From the NCBI RefSeq assembly GCF_019266065.1, contig NZ_LPNR01000117.1:28537-92536 (forward strand): a DNA stretch of 64,000 nucleotides, in the 5' to 3' direction. A program made the position numbers and the translations under genes. The stretch is from Nocardia sp. MH4 (GTDB lineage Bacteria; Actinomycetota; Actinomycetes; Mycobacteriales; Mycobacteriaceae). This document shows positions 13,631-22,226 of the stretch, one piece after another. Under the pieces are notes generated by a model that had not been told where the DNA came from, searched no databases, and saw only the letters and a list, made by a program, of their open reading frames with translations. Position 1 is the first letter of the stretch, and each line of letters opens with the position of its first letter.

Positions 13631-14404
13631 GTGAATGTGCTGGTGACGGGGTTCGTGGCAGGGCTGGTCGTCGCGATGCTGACCGCTCCGGTCGGGGTAT
13701 CGGGCGCGGTGTTCCTGCTACCGGTACAGATCAGCCTGCTGGGGGTGCCCAGCCCGGCGGTGACTCCGACCAACTTGCTGTTCAACGTGATCTCGATCCC
13801 GGGTGCGCTGTGGCGCTACAGCCGACGAGGTCCGCTACACAGCCCGCTGACTCGAATCCTGTTGGTAGGCACCCTGCCGGGTGTCGTCGTCGGTGCGCTC
13901 GTGCGTGTGTTCCTGGTTCCCAGTGCGGGGATATTCAAGTTGATCGCGGCGGCACTGCTGTTGCCGCTCGGGGTGTGGTTGTGTCTGCGGACCGCCAACC
14001 GAACCGTGATCGGCAGGCCCCGGCCGTCAAACCGATTCATCACCAAGGCCGCGCTGCTGGTCGGTGTCGTGGGCGGGATCTACGGCATCGGCGGCGGATC
14101 GTTGCTGAGTCCGATCCTGGCCGGTCGAGGTGTTCCACTGGCCGAAGTCGCCCCGGCCGCGTTGACCTCAACGCTGGTGACCTCGATCGTGGGTGCGGCA
14201 ACCTACCTTGGTATCGCCATCGCGACCGGTGGTACCGATATCGCCCCGGCCTGGGCGATCGGACTGAGCTGCGGAGCCGGTGGGCTGGTCGGCGGATATC
14301 TCGGTGCGCACCTGCAACCACGGCTACCAGAACGCGGACTGCGCTTCGCCTTGGGCGGGGTAGCCATAGCGACCTCGGGGATGTATGCCGTCCAAGCACT
14401 TTGA
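13631..14404 (+). CDS. TauE/SafE-family sulfite/anion exporter
   Basis: 257 residues from GTG at 13631. It is a polytopic protein with about eight hydrophobic segments. The two family repeats are visible: GFVAGLVVAMLTAPVGVSGAVFLLPVQISLLGVPSPAVTPTNLLFNV at the N-terminus and LLVGVVGGIYGIGGGSLLSPILAGRGVPLAEVAPAALTSTLVTSIVGA in the second half, each with a Gly-rich turn. The family exports sulfite, sulfoacetate or related anions across the inner membrane, or imports sulfur compounds; the direction and substrate cannot be told here. It stands alone after the IS remnant and marks the right end of the accessory region. Confidence 0.9.
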   Translation: MNVLVTGFVAGLVVAMLTAPVGVSGAVFLLPVQISLLGVPSPAVTPTNLLFNVISIPGALWRYSRRGPLHSPLTRILLVGTLPGVVVGALVRVFLVPSAGIFKLIAAALLLPLGVWLCLRTANRTVIGRPRPSNRFITKAALLVGVVGGIYGIGGGSLLSPILAGRGVPLAEVAPAALTSTLVTSIVGAATYLGIAIATGGTDIAPAWAIGLSCGAGGLVGGYLGAHLQPRLPERGLRFALGGVAIATSGMYAVQAL

Positions 14405-15014
14405 GGCATTTCGCTGCACTTGGCAAGTAGCTCCACCGCATAGGCCGCCGGGCTCCGTACAGCGCCAGCTCGGGGACCATCAGGAAGGCACCGAGCGCCC
14501 CGACCTAGTCCGGGGTCCCACCACGCCCGACCGGCGACAGTTCGAGCGTGCGCCGATATCCTGCGCCGCGTGGGCCGGTCAGTTCGTCGGCGGCCAGCGT
14601 TTGGACCACCAGTTGGCCCGAGCAGAACCCCGGGGCGCCCGTGTTCCCATCTTCGCCGCGCTCGCTGTAAGCACGTCGAAGATAGGGCCACAGACCTATC
14701 CGCTCCGGCAGACCGCGATCGTCAGATCGAATAGGAATCCATGATGACCAGGCGTTTTCCGGTTGCCCATGTTTTGTGTGTCCTGCCGGGGGCGCAGATC
14801 GGCCCTGACCTGCATGTATTCCAGGTCAGGGCCGCACATGGCCCAGGGCGCCATCCGCGCCGGGCAGGGATTCCCGCGTCCAGCGGATCACCATCCTTTC
14901 TTTCTTCCCCATTCCGGCTGTTCAGCCGATCCCCCACAACGTTCGTCGTGCCACCGCGCGCTCTTCACGACCGACGCGGATCCCGAATACCCACCCCGAA
15001 GGGAGCGAAATCTC
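14405..15014. other. 610-bp gap with one perfect hairpin
   Basis: I see no supported gene. Frames here lack recognisable domains. The only clear structure is the 12-bp stem at 14801-14833. The promoter of the DinB-like gene at 15015 probably lies at the right end. The stretch separates the accessory region from the following chromosomal genes. Confidence 0.4.
14801..14833. terminator. Perfect 12-bp stem-loop
   Basis: GGCCCTGACCTG (14801-14812) and CAGGTCAGGGCC (14822-14833) pair perfectly around a 9-base loop. There is no T-run, and the nearest upstream gene ends about 400 bases away, so its role as a terminator is uncertain. Confidence 0.4.
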
Positions 15015-15506
15015 ATGAGCACCAACGGAATTACCGCCGGTACCGAGCGCGCGATCATCGAGGACCTGCTCGACCGCAATCGCGCCGCGCTCATCGCGAC
15101 CGCGCGCGGTCTGTCCGAGGCCGATGCCCGCCGGCGACTCGTGACCTCGCTGACGACGCCTATCTCGTTGATCAAGCACGCGGCCGCGGCCGAGCGGATC
15201 TGGTTCCAGCGGTTCTGGGCGGGACTGGACGAAGCCGACTGCGACGGATACTCGCGCCGTGACGAGGGCACCTTCACGGTGGGTGAGGACGAGTCGCTGG
15301 CCGAGGTCATCGCCGAGTTCGAGCGGGCGAGCGGGCGGTCACGGGAGATCGCATCCCGCTTCGACCTCGACGACACGAAGGTGAATCCTCGCGAGGGCGA
15401 GGTGAGCATGCGGTGGACGCTATTGGCGATGATCCAGGAGTTCGCCCGGCACGCGGGTCACGGCGATATTCTGCGTGAGCAGATCGACGCGTCGCCGAAC
15501 GCGTGA
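15015..15506 (+). CDS. DinB-family (DUF664-like) protein
   Basis: 163 residues from ATG at 15015, with AAGGGAG upstream. The pattern of helices containing RAALIATARGLSEADARRRLVTSLTTPISLIKHAAAAERIWFQRF and, near the end, MRWTLLAMIQEFARHAGHGDILREQIDA fits the DinB/DUF664 four-helix bundle, with histidines (LIKHAAAAE, RHAGHGDILRE) in the usual metal-binding positions. Members include mycothiol-dependent enzymes and proteins of unknown function; the specific activity here is unknown. It stands as a single gene. Confidence 0.85.
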   Translation: MSTNGITAGTERAIIEDLLDRNRAALIATARGLSEADARRRLVTSLTTPISLIKHAAAAERIWFQRFWAGLDEADCDGYSRRDEGTFTVGEDESLAEVIAEFERASGRSREIASRFDLDDTKVNPREGEVSMRWTLLAMIQEFARHAGHGDILREQIDASPNA

Positions 15507-15560
15507 ACGCGGGCACCCGCCACGGTCGCGCCGACGCTCTCGATGTGGATAATCGAACGT

Positions 15561-15773
15561 ATGTGCGAATCCATCCGGCCCTATCTGCGTGCCGGCGTAT
15601 GGACCGAACCGTCGCCGCGCTTCTGCCCGAACGGGCACCGGCTCGGGGCCGGGCGCGCGCTGGTCGTCGCGATGCCGTGCCGACGGATCGGCGGCCATCA
15701 CCGGGTCCACACCTGCCTGGCGTGCGGCGCCGTCACCTACAGCCCGCCCGCCCACAACGACTGCGAGCACTGA
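15561..15773 (+). CDS. Small putative zinc-ribbon protein
   Basis: The start at 15561 gives 70 residues (MCESIRPYLRAGVW); an earlier ATG at 15543 is possible. FCPNGHRL and, after about 30 residues, HTCLACGAVTYSP form a C-x3-H ... C-x2-C arrangement suggesting one zinc site. The rest is basic. I do not recognise a named family. It lies 36 or 54 bases downstream of the DinB-like gene on the same strand, so the two may be co-transcribed. Confidence 0.5.
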   Translation: MCESIRPYLRAGVWTEPSPRFCPNGHRLGAGRALVVAMPCRRIGGHHRVHTCLACGAVTYSPPAHNDCEH

Positions 15774-15833
15774 GCTGTCCACGTGCCGGTGGGCCGCCCC
15801 TGAGCCACCGGGGCGACCAGTCCGCACGCGGTC

Positions 15834-16013
15834 TCAGTGCGAGTAGTCCCGGAACGTCATGACGCCGCCAACCACGACGATGATCGCCGTGAGGACGTAG
15901 ACCGTGACGCGTATCCACGTCGGACCGTAGTAACTGACCGCCATCGACGCACCGAGCGCCGCGAGAATCATCACCACCCCGTAGAACGGCGTGCGCTGCT
16001 CCCTGTCAACCAT
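15834..16013 (-). CDS. Small two-TM membrane protein
   Basis: 59 residues from the preferred ATG at 16013 (MVDREQRTPFYGVV). Two hydrophobic segments (VVMILAALGASMAVSYYG and VTVYVLTAIIVVVGGVMTF) follow a short polar N-terminus, and the tail is RDYSH. I recognise no named family; such proteins are common as conserved hypotheticals in Nocardia and its relatives. It is followed on the same strand (upstream) by another hypothetical membrane protein gene. Confidence 0.55.
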   Translation of the reverse strand: MVDREQRTPFYGVVMILAALGASMAVSYYGPTWIRVTVYVLTAIIVVVGGVMTFRDYSH

Positions 16014-16103
16014 TCCTCCAGTGTCCGCCGACGACGCGGCGGTGCCAATGCCCTCAACAGGGCGAACAGCCGACCGCCCGGTCACCGGGGCCGACGGGCA
16101 CGA

Positions 16104-16541
16104 TCAGCGCGCGCCGCCGACGGCGACGCCGGGCGCGGGCAACCGCATCCGCTCGACCGTGGGAACGGGGAACCACCGGTCGGCAGCGGCCGAGGCCGAC
16201 GCGGGCCTGCGCAGATGGACGCGCCGCCATGCCCGCGCGAACAGCGCCATCGCGGCGGCGAGGGTCACCACCACCGCGCCGATCGCCAGCCCGAGCGACA
16301 CCGTCACGGCCGTGCCCTCGCGCCCCGCACCGCTGCGATAGATCAGCACCGCCGCCGCCACCGGCCCGGCCATTCCCCCCGCGGCGGCGCTGAGCAGCAA
16401 CGCGCCGGTGACCAGCTCGACCACCCGCAGCGGCCGCCGCGTCCGCACCCGTACGGCGCGGCGGCTTCCTCCCAGCGAACCCCATGATCTCCCGACCAAC
16501 GCCACAGCCAGCCCCTTCCGCTCCTCTGCCCACACCTGCAT
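16104..16541 (-). CDS. Hypothetical membrane protein
   Basis: 145 residues from the preferred ATG at 16541; a longer form from 16625 is possible. A basic N-terminal region is followed by two TM segments (VVELVTGALLLSAAAGGMAGPVAAAVLIY and VTVSLGLAIGAVVVTLAAAMALFA), then a basic Arg-rich tail (RAWRRVHLRR). No family is recognised. Codon third positions are GC-rich as in neighbouring genes, supporting a real coding region, but the start and function are uncertain. Confidence 0.45.
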   Translation of the reverse strand: MQVWAEERKGLAVALVGRSWGSLGGSRRAVRVRTRRPLRVVELVTGALLLSAAAGGMAGPVAAAVLIYRSGAGREGTAVTVSLGLAIGAVVVTLAAAMALFARAWRRVHLRRPASASAAADRWFPVPTVERMRLPAPGVAVGGAR

Positions 16542-16739
16542 ATGAACCGGACACTGCACGGTATACCGCTGCTCGGACGCACAACGAAATCGACACCGAA
16601 CAGTTGCCGAGTCGGACATCAGCAACCATGCAGCGATTCAGCGGGCGCACCGGCGGACCGGCATCGAGACGGCCTCGGTACCTCGCCCACGCCGGTGCGA
16701 TGACAGCGACACGCCCGGGTACGGGTACCCTTCCCCCTC

Positions 16740-16820
16740 ATGTGGATCATTCTCGCCATTTCCGTGGTCAGCTCCGTGATCATTGCGATCCTGTTCGCCA
16801 CCGGCTTCCCGGAGCACTGA
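16740..16820 (+). CDS. Putative 26-residue single-TM microprotein
   Basis: ATG at 16740 encodes MWIILAISVVSSVIIAILFA followed by TGFPEH and a stop: one complete TM helix with a short polar tail. A TACCCT element seven bases upstream of the ATG would suit a leaderless transcript. There is no ribosome-binding site. It lies in the gap before the HerA-like ATPase gene. Its reality rests on composition and promoter position only. Confidence 0.4.
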   Translation: MWIILAISVVSSVIIAILFATGFPEH

Positions 16821-16886
16821 CTCGACGGGATAGCCGTCCCTTAGCTATCCGGCCTCGTTCGTGGAATGTGGTGAGAAGATGGCTGG

Positions 16887-18257
16887 GTGCCGAACAGTAG
16901 CCAGCCCAGTGCGCGGTCCGACGACGGCCGCTCGTTCGTAGTCGCCGACGCCACCGACAGCGCGCTGGTCGCCGGTTCGCTGGCCGTGATCGTCGCGGCC
17001 GAGCGCCGACAGCTCGTCCTCGTCGAGGAGCGGTCGGAGACGACCCCGGTTCGGCTGCGTGGCCGGCTGATCGGCGAGCTCAACGACGACGGCATCGACG
17101 TGCGCGCGGGCTACGCGTTCACCGACGGCACGGTCGAACTGGTCGACGCCGAGACCGTCCAGACACTGCACGACACGACCGGCGCGCTGCTCGATGTCGG
17201 GGTGAACCTCACCCCGCCGGGCGGTCCGGCCCGGCTGCTGCCCAAGCGATTCAACCGGCACACCTTCTGGTGCGGGCAGAGCGGATCCGGCAAGACCTAC
17301 GCGCTCGGGGTCGTGCTCGAGCAGGTCATCGCGCACACCGCGTTGCCGGTGGTGATCTTCGACCCCAATTCCGATTTCGTCCGGCTCGGCGAGGTCTCCC
17401 CCGGCGCCACCGGCCCCACCGCGGACGCGTTGCGCGAACGCGACATCCGGGTGCTGCGCCCGCATTCCGCGCAGCCGCTGCGGGCTCGGTTCACCGCGCT
17501 GCCGCTGAGTTCCAAGGCCGCGATCCTGCGGATCGATCCGATCGCCGACCGCGAGGAATTCAACGAGCTGATCCACCTCGCCGACGAGCTCGCCGCCGCC
17601 GAACTCGATGTCACCCTGCCCACCCTGCGCAAGTCGGCATCGACGGCTCAGCGGCGGCTGGCGATGCGCATCGAGAACCTGGGGCTGCACGAGTGGGAGG
17701 TGTGGGCCCGCGCCGACCGCGCGGTCACCGAGGTCGTCGACGAACGGCCCGACGCGACCGTCCTCGACCTGGGCGGATTCTCCACCGCCGCACAGCAACT
17801 CGTGGTCGCGCTGGCCCTGCTCGACGACCTGTGGGCGCGCCGCGAAGAGCGGCGCCCGATCCTGCTCGTCATCGACGAGGCGCACAATCTGGCCTCGCCC
17901 CGCCAGGATTCACCGATCGCGATCGCGGTGCGCGAGCGACTGATCCAGATCGCCGCCGAGGGACGTAAATTCGGGCTGTGGCTGCTGTTGTCGACGCAGC
18001 GTCCGTCGAAGGTCCACCCCGGCATCATCTCCCAGTGCGACAATCTCGCGCTGATGAAGATGACTTCCCCGGTCGACCTCGCCGAGCTCGGCACCTACTT
18101 CGGCTACGCGCCGTCGGCCCTGCTCGACCGCTCCCCGTGGTTCCGCCAGGGCGAGGCCCTGTTCGCGGGCGGTTTCGTCCCGGCGCCCGCGCTGGTGAAG
18201 GTGAACACGCGGCTCACCCCCGAGGGCGGCAGCGACGTCGGGGTGCCACTGCGCTGA
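16887..18257 (+). CDS. HerA-like/DUF87 P-loop ATPase
   Basis: 456 residues from GTG at 16887. An N-terminal beta-barrel-like region (HAS-barrel type, residues 15-110) precedes Walker A GQSGSGKT (130-137). DPNSDFVRLGEV follows the first strand, and Walker B is LLVIDEAHNLA near residue 330, followed by ARKF-type sensor LIQIAAEGRKFGLWLLLSTQRPSKV, which holds the arginine and glutamine motifs of HerA/FtsK-superfamily hexameric ATPases. A role in DNA translocation or repair is inferred. No nuclease (NurA) partner lies beside it. A second, different HerA-like protein is encoded at 34113-35768. Confidence 0.88.
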   Translation: MPNSSQPSARSDDGRSFVVADATDSALVAGSLAVIVAAERRQLVLVEERSETTPVRLRGRLIGELNDDGIDVRAGYAFTDGTVELVDAETVQTLHDTTGALLDVGVNLTPPGGPARLLPKRFNRHTFWCGQSGSGKTYALGVVLEQVIAHTALPVVIFDPNSDFVRLGEVSPGATGPTADALRERDIRVLRPHSAQPLRARFTALPLSSKAAILRIDPIADREEFNELIHLADELAAAELDVTLPTLRKSASTAQRRLAMRIENLGLHEWEVWARADRAVTEVVDERPDATVLDLGGFSTAAQQLVVALALLDDLWARREERRPILLVIDEAHNLASPRQDSPIAIAVRERLIQIAAEGRKFGLWLLLSTQRPSKVHPGIISQCDNLALMKMTSPVDLAELGTYFGYAPSALLDRSPWFRQGEALFAGGFVPAPALVKVNTRLTPEGGSDVGVPLR

Positions 18258-18319
18258 GCAGTGACGATCGCGGGCGTTTTCGTCCGGATCACGGTGGGGC
18301 CGCCTAGAGTTGACTGATT

Positions 18320-19195
18320 GTGCGGGGCGATGCGGAGGGGGACGGCCGAGTTGCCCTCGCGATGCGCCGTTGCGTGTTCCGTCGCCGCACGCCGAGCACG
18401 TTCGGGGTGTATTGGAAGCTGGCGCGGGCCGGGTTCAAGCGTCAGGCCCAATACAAGCTGGCGATGTTCGCCGGGCTGTTCACCAACTGCGTGTTCGGTT
18501 TCGTCCGGGCGGCGGTGATGGTGGCCGCCGTCCGCGCGGCGGGCGATTTCGGCGGCTACGACGAGGGCACCATCGGCGCCTACGTGTGGCTGTCACAGGC
18601 CCTGCTCGGCGCGACGCAGTTCATGGGACCACCGATCGACCTGGTGGACCGGATCAAGTCCGGTGACGTCGCGATCGATTTCCTGCGCCCGGTCGACGTC
18701 CAGCTGAGCTATCTGGCCACCGACATGGGCCGGGCCGCCTGCACGTTCCTGCCGCGCGGGGTGCCGAGCATCGCCATCGGCGCCGCGACCTTCGGGCTGT
18801 CGATGCCGACGACGCCGGTGGCCTACCTGCTCGGCCTGATCAGCGTGCTACTGGCGGTGGCGCTGTCGTTCCTGTGTCTGTTCGCGGTCGCGCTGATCGG
18901 TTTCTGGGTGGTGGAGATCCGCGGCATCCGGGTGCTGTATCAGATCGTCGGCACTTTCCTGGCCGGGCTCTTCGTCCCGGTCCACATGTTTCCCGACTGG
19001 TTGCGGACAATCGCGCTGGCTACCCCGTTTCCCTCCATCCTCCAGTCACCGATCGATACGCTGTCCGGGCGGGTCGCCGGGATGGACGCCTTGCTCACCG
19101 TTGCGGCGCAAGGCTTCTGGGTGCTGGTGATCGGACTGCTCGGCAGGGTGTTGCTGCGTGCGGGACAACGCAGGTTGGAGGTACAGGGTGGCTGA
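18320..19195 (+). CDS. ABC-2 type exporter permease, subunit 1 (COG4587/DUF990-like)
   Basis: 291 residues from GTG at 18320; an ATG at 18362 is an alternative start. Six TM segments are visible, starting with YWKLARAGFKRQAQYKLAMFAGLFTNCVFGFV. The pattern RIKSGDVAIDFLRPVDVQLSYLATDMGR is typical of the DUF990/COG4587 permease family, which pairs with a second permease (COG3694) and an ABC ATPase. Both follow here with overlapping or near-adjacent genes. The exporter's substrate is unknown. The GTGGCTGA sequence at 19188-19195 shows the overlap with subunit 2. Confidence 0.88.
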   Translation: MRGDAEGDGRVALAMRRCVFRRRTPSTFGVYWKLARAGFKRQAQYKLAMFAGLFTNCVFGFVRAAVMVAAVRAAGDFGGYDEGTIGAYVWLSQALLGATQFMGPPIDLVDRIKSGDVAIDFLRPVDVQLSYLATDMGRAACTFLPRGVPSIAIGAATFGLSMPTTPVAYLLGLISVLLAVALSFLCLFAVALIGFWVVEIRGIRVLYQIVGTFLAGLFVPVHMFPDWLRTIALATPFPSILQSPIDTLSGRVAGMDALLTVAAQGFWVLVIGLLGRVLLRAGQRRLEVQGG

Positions 19196-20021
19196 ACCGG
19201 ATTCCGCGCGCATCGTGGCCGGGACCTGGTTCACCCCCTATCTCGCAGTATTGCGTTCGCGTGTGAAAGCACAGCAGGTGTACCGGCTCTCGTTCGCCAC
19301 CGAGGTGTTCAGCGCCTTCCTGATCGGCCTGGTCGAGTTCGCCGAGGTGTGGGTCATCTTCCACAACGTCGGCACGCTCGGCGGCCTGGACACCAACGCG
19401 GCGCTGCTGCTGTTCGGGCTGTCCAACACCTCGTTCGCGCTGGCCCAGGTGCTGGTCGGGCATCTGGACTCGCTGCCCGCGATGATCAGGATGGGCACTC
19501 TGGACGCCTATCACCTGCGCCCGCAACCGCTGCTGCTGCAATTGATCACCAGCGACATCTCACTGCGCAGGCTCGCACGCGCCGCAGTTGCGGTGATCGT
19601 GCTCGGGGTGGGGTTGTGGCGCAACGAAATCGACTGGGGCATCGCCCCGGTTACCTTGATCGTGATCACCCTGATCAGTGGAATTGCCCTGTTCTGTGGC
19701 CTTTTCGTATGCGCAGCGGGACTACAGTTCTTCCTGATCGACGGTGCCGAGCTCACCAACAGCTTCACCTACGGCGGATCCTTCGCCGCGATGCAGCCCG
19801 CTTCGGTGTTCCCCGCGCCGCTGAAGCTGTTGTTCGGGTTCGCGATTCCCGTCGCGTTCACCGCCTACGTGCCGACGATAGCGCTGCTGGGTCTCCCCGG
19901 ACCGCCGCTGTTGCCCGCGTGGTCGGCCTGGTTGACACCGGTGGCGGCGGCATGGGTGTGGTTACTGGCCTTCGCAGCGTGGCGGATCGGAACGAGGCAC
20001 TATCAGGGAGGAGGGGGATAA
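19188..20021 (+). CDS. ABC-2 type exporter permease, subunit 2 (COG3694-like)
   Basis: 277 residues from GTG at 19188, overlapping subunit 1 by 8 bases. Six hydrophobic segments; characteristic stretches are YRLSFATEVFSAFLIGLVEFAEVWVIF, RMGTLDAYHLRPQPLLLQLITSDISLRRLARA and LTNSFTYGGSFAAMQPASVFP. The LRP motif occurs in both permeases and is typical of this family. It would form a heterodimeric channel with subunit 1, powered by the ATPase encoded immediately downstream. Substrate unknown. Confidence 0.88.
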   Translation: MAEPDSARIVAGTWFTPYLAVLRSRVKAQQVYRLSFATEVFSAFLIGLVEFAEVWVIFHNVGTLGGLDTNAALLLFGLSNTSFALAQVLVGHLDSLPAMIRMGTLDAYHLRPQPLLLQLITSDISLRRLARAAVAVIVLGVGLWRNEIDWGIAPVTLIVITLISGIALFCGLFVCAAGLQFFLIDGAELTNSFTYGGSFAAMQPASVFPAPLKLLFGFAIPVAFTAYVPTIALLGLPGPPLLPAWSAWLTPVAAAWVWLLAFAAWRIGTRHYQGGGG

Positions 20022-20023
20022 CG

Positions 20024-21016
20024 ATGGACGAGCACAGCTCTGCGGAGCCGATCATCGACATCGACGACCTCACCCGGCAGTTCACGGTCTACCGCAAGAA
20101 CGGCAGCCGCTGGCGCAGACACCGGGACACCATCACCGCGGTCGACCGGATGAGCTTCCGGATCGAACGCGGTTCCGCGGTCGGCTACATCGGCGCCAAC
20201 GGCGCGGGCAAGTCGACGACGATCAAGATGCTCACCGGCATCCTCGTACCGACCACCGGCAGCGTGCGCACCTGCGGCCTGGAACCGGTGCGCCAGCGCA
20301 GGGAACTGGCCGCGCGGATCGGCGTCGTGTTCGGGCAGCGCTCGCAGCTGTGGTGGGATCTGCCGCTGCACGAGTCGTTCTCGATCCTGGCGGCCATCCA
20401 TCGCCTCGATCCCGACATCGCCGACAAGCGCACCCACGAACTGGTCGAGCAGCTCGAGATGGCCGACACCCTCGACACGCCGGTGCGCCAGCTCTCGCTC
20501 GGCCAGCGCATGCGCGCGGAAGTGGCCGCCGCGCTGCTGCATTCGCCGGAACTGGTGATCCTGGACGAGCCGACGATCGGCCTGGACGTGCTGTCCAAGC
20601 AGCGACTACGCGAGTTCCTGCGAGCCGAGCGGATCGAACGCGGCACCACGCTGCTGCTCACCACGCACGACATGGGCGATATCGAGCGGCTCTGCGACCG
20701 CGTCCTGGTGGTCGATCACGGCAGGCTGGTGTACGACGGTTCACTGGCCGGGCTCGGCGCCACCGTCGGCGCGCGCCGGGTGCTGGTGGTCGACTTGGCC
20801 GCGCCCACGCCGGATCTCGACGATCTGCCGTGCGGCGCCCAGCTGCTGTCCAGCGAGGCGGGCGGCATGCGCCAGCGGCTGGCCTTCGACGCCGAGCACA
20901 CCACGGCGGCGGCTTTACTGGCCGCGGTGTCGGACCGGGCGCAGGTGCGCGACTTATCGATCGAGGAGCCGGGCATCGAGGACGTGGTCCGCCGGATCTA
21001 CGAGTCGGCGCGCTGA
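20024..21016 (+). CDS. ABC exporter ATP-binding protein
   Basis: 330 residues. Walker A GANGAGKST (about residues 65-73), signature LSLGQRMRAE, Walker B LVILDEPTIGLD and the H-loop TTHD are all present. The N-terminal extension with TVYRKNGSRWRRHRDTITAVDRMSF is typical of ATPases paired with COG4587/COG3694 permeases. The C-terminal part is a small regulatory domain. Start ATG at 20024 lies two bases after the subunit 2 stop and is preceded by GGAGGAGGGGG, a strong ribosome-binding site. It completes the three-gene export operon. Confidence 0.93.
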   Translation: MDEHSSAEPIIDIDDLTRQFTVYRKNGSRWRRHRDTITAVDRMSFRIERGSAVGYIGANGAGKSTTIKMLTGILVPTTGSVRTCGLEPVRQRRELAARIGVVFGQRSQLWWDLPLHESFSILAAIHRLDPDIADKRTHELVEQLEMADTLDTPVRQLSLGQRMRAEVAAALLHSPELVILDEPTIGLDVLSKQRLREFLRAERIERGTTLLLTTHDMGDIERLCDRVLVVDHGRLVYDGSLAGLGATVGARRVLVVDLAAPTPDLDDLPCGAQLLSSEAGGMRQRLAFDAEHTTAAALLAAVSDRAQVRDLSIEEPGIEDVVRRIYESAR

Positions 21017-21017
21017 G

Positions 21018-21338
21018 TCAGCTCGGCGCGTTCGGCGTGCCGGAGTACAGGCTGACCTCGCCGTTCTCCCCGAGGAAGGCGTTGACCAGCATGATCCGCT
21101 GCGCCAGGAGATCGTCGGGCTCGGGCGCGCTGGTGGTGATCGAGATCTGCGGTATCGCAGCCCAGTTCACCACGTAGCGCTCGGGTGGGCCGTCGTCGTC
21201 GGACAGGCGCGCGAGCCGGAACACCGAGACGGCGCGGCGCTCCATGAGGTCGCGCACGACGTCGGCGATTCGCTGCGGGTCTTCCAGCGCGAACAGGAAC
21301 CCGAAGGTCAGTTCGGGTGAGGACACATAGGCCGGCAC
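21018..21338 (-). CDS. Hypothetical protein
   Basis: The GTG at 21338 (VPAYVSSPELTFGFLFAL) gives 106 residues. The sequence reads like a compact soluble domain: FLFALEDPQRIADVVRDLMERRAVSVFRLARLSDDDGPPERYVVNWAAIPQISIT. No family is recognised. It ends one base from the stop of the converging ABC ATPase gene. Composition and codon bias support coding. The start is uncertain because no clear ribosome-binding site is seen. Confidence 0.5.
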   Translation of the reverse strand: MPAYVSSPELTFGFLFALEDPQRIADVVRDLMERRAVSVFRLARLSDDDGPPERYVVNWAAIPQISITTSAPEPDDLLAQRIMLVNAFLGENGEVSLYSGTPNAPS

Positions 21339-21692
21339 ATTTATCGAGGTTAGTGCATGCGGCGCCGTCCGCGGCGGGTACCGCCGATCCGATTGCCGGA
21401 AATGTGCGGATGAGTAACACAGGAGAAGTCGCGTGGTGACCCCGCCGTAACGGTGCATAACAATTTCCGCAGACCAGGCGATTTGTACACCATACTATTG
21501 CGCGGTCGCGCCGAATCGCGCTTTCCTGGTGTTGTCCCGATTTTCCCCGGGTCGTCTTCCTCGCCGCAGCGTCGCGGATATTCGTCGACGCCCGGGCGGG
21601 GCTACGCCGGTGCCGGGGAGTGCACCTCCCCCGAATCCTCCCCGGCTCTGGCGTATCCAAGCATGAATTCAGCGTATTCAGGGGCGTGCACC
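21339..21692. other. 354-bp divergent intergenic region
   Basis: Separates the hypothetical gene ending leftward from the DUF4254-type gene starting rightward. It is less GC-rich around 21450-21500 (CAATTTCC, ATTTGTACACC, TACTATTG), consistent with promoters. No gene, repeat or known RNA was recognised. Confidence 0.4.
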
Positions 21693-22223
21693 ATGCCGTT
21701 CGATCCCGGTCATCGTGTGGATGCCACGCAATTCCCGCCACCCTCGGCGCTGTTGCGGGCCTTCCTGGAACCCCCCGGCTCCGACCCGATGCGGCACCGC
21801 GTCCTCGACGCGGCCACTCGGCTGGCTCGCTGCCACGACCGCAGACACCAGGCGATCGAGGCGGCTCGCGCGCCGGAGGCCACCAGCGGCCGGATCGCGG
21901 CCTGCGGCAAATTGATCGATCAGATCGACGGCGACCGCGCCACCCTCATCGCCCGCATCGACGACTGGGTCGCGGCCAATGTGGCGCACCGGGCGGGCGC
22001 CTCGCTGCACACCGAGACCCTCGGCGCGGTGATCGACCGGATGGCAGCGAAATGGATCGCCGCCCAGCGGGCGCTGGGCGGCGATCCGATTGAGAAGACG
22101 ACCCAGCGGCAGTGGGAGGCGCGCACCCATCTGCACTGGTGCCGGCTGGCCGAATTGACCGACGGCTACCGGGATCTGATCACCGATGTCACCGAACACC
22201 GCAGGCGGTTGCCGGTGTGGTGA
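21693..22223 (+). CDS. DUF4254-type protein
   Basis: 176 residues from ATG at 21693, with AGGGGC upstream; another ATG at 21663 is in frame. The pattern ARCHDRRHQAIEAARAPEATSGRIAACGKLIDQIDGDRATLIARIDDWVAAN, then LHTETLGAVIDRMAAKWIAAQRAL and a C-terminal HWCRLAELTDGYRDLI, is the mostly helical DUF4254 architecture. The function is unknown; in other bacteria members sit near glycan or metabolic genes. It is convergent with the small protein gene of the desaturase cluster. Confidence 0.72.
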   Translation: MPFDPGHRVDATQFPPPSALLRAFLEPPGSDPMRHRVLDAATRLARCHDRRHQAIEAARAPEATSGRIAACGKLIDQIDGDRATLIARIDDWVAANVAHRAGASLHTETLGAVIDRMAAKWIAAQRALGGDPIEKTTQRQWEARTHLHWCRLAELTDGYRDLITDVTEHRRRLPVW

Positions 22224-22226
22224 CGA

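Noticed and set aside
14722..14937. 71-codon minus-strand frame in the gap before the DinB-like gene
   Set aside because: No domain, no ribosome site, and it spans the perfect stem-loop at 14801-14833, so coding is unlikely.
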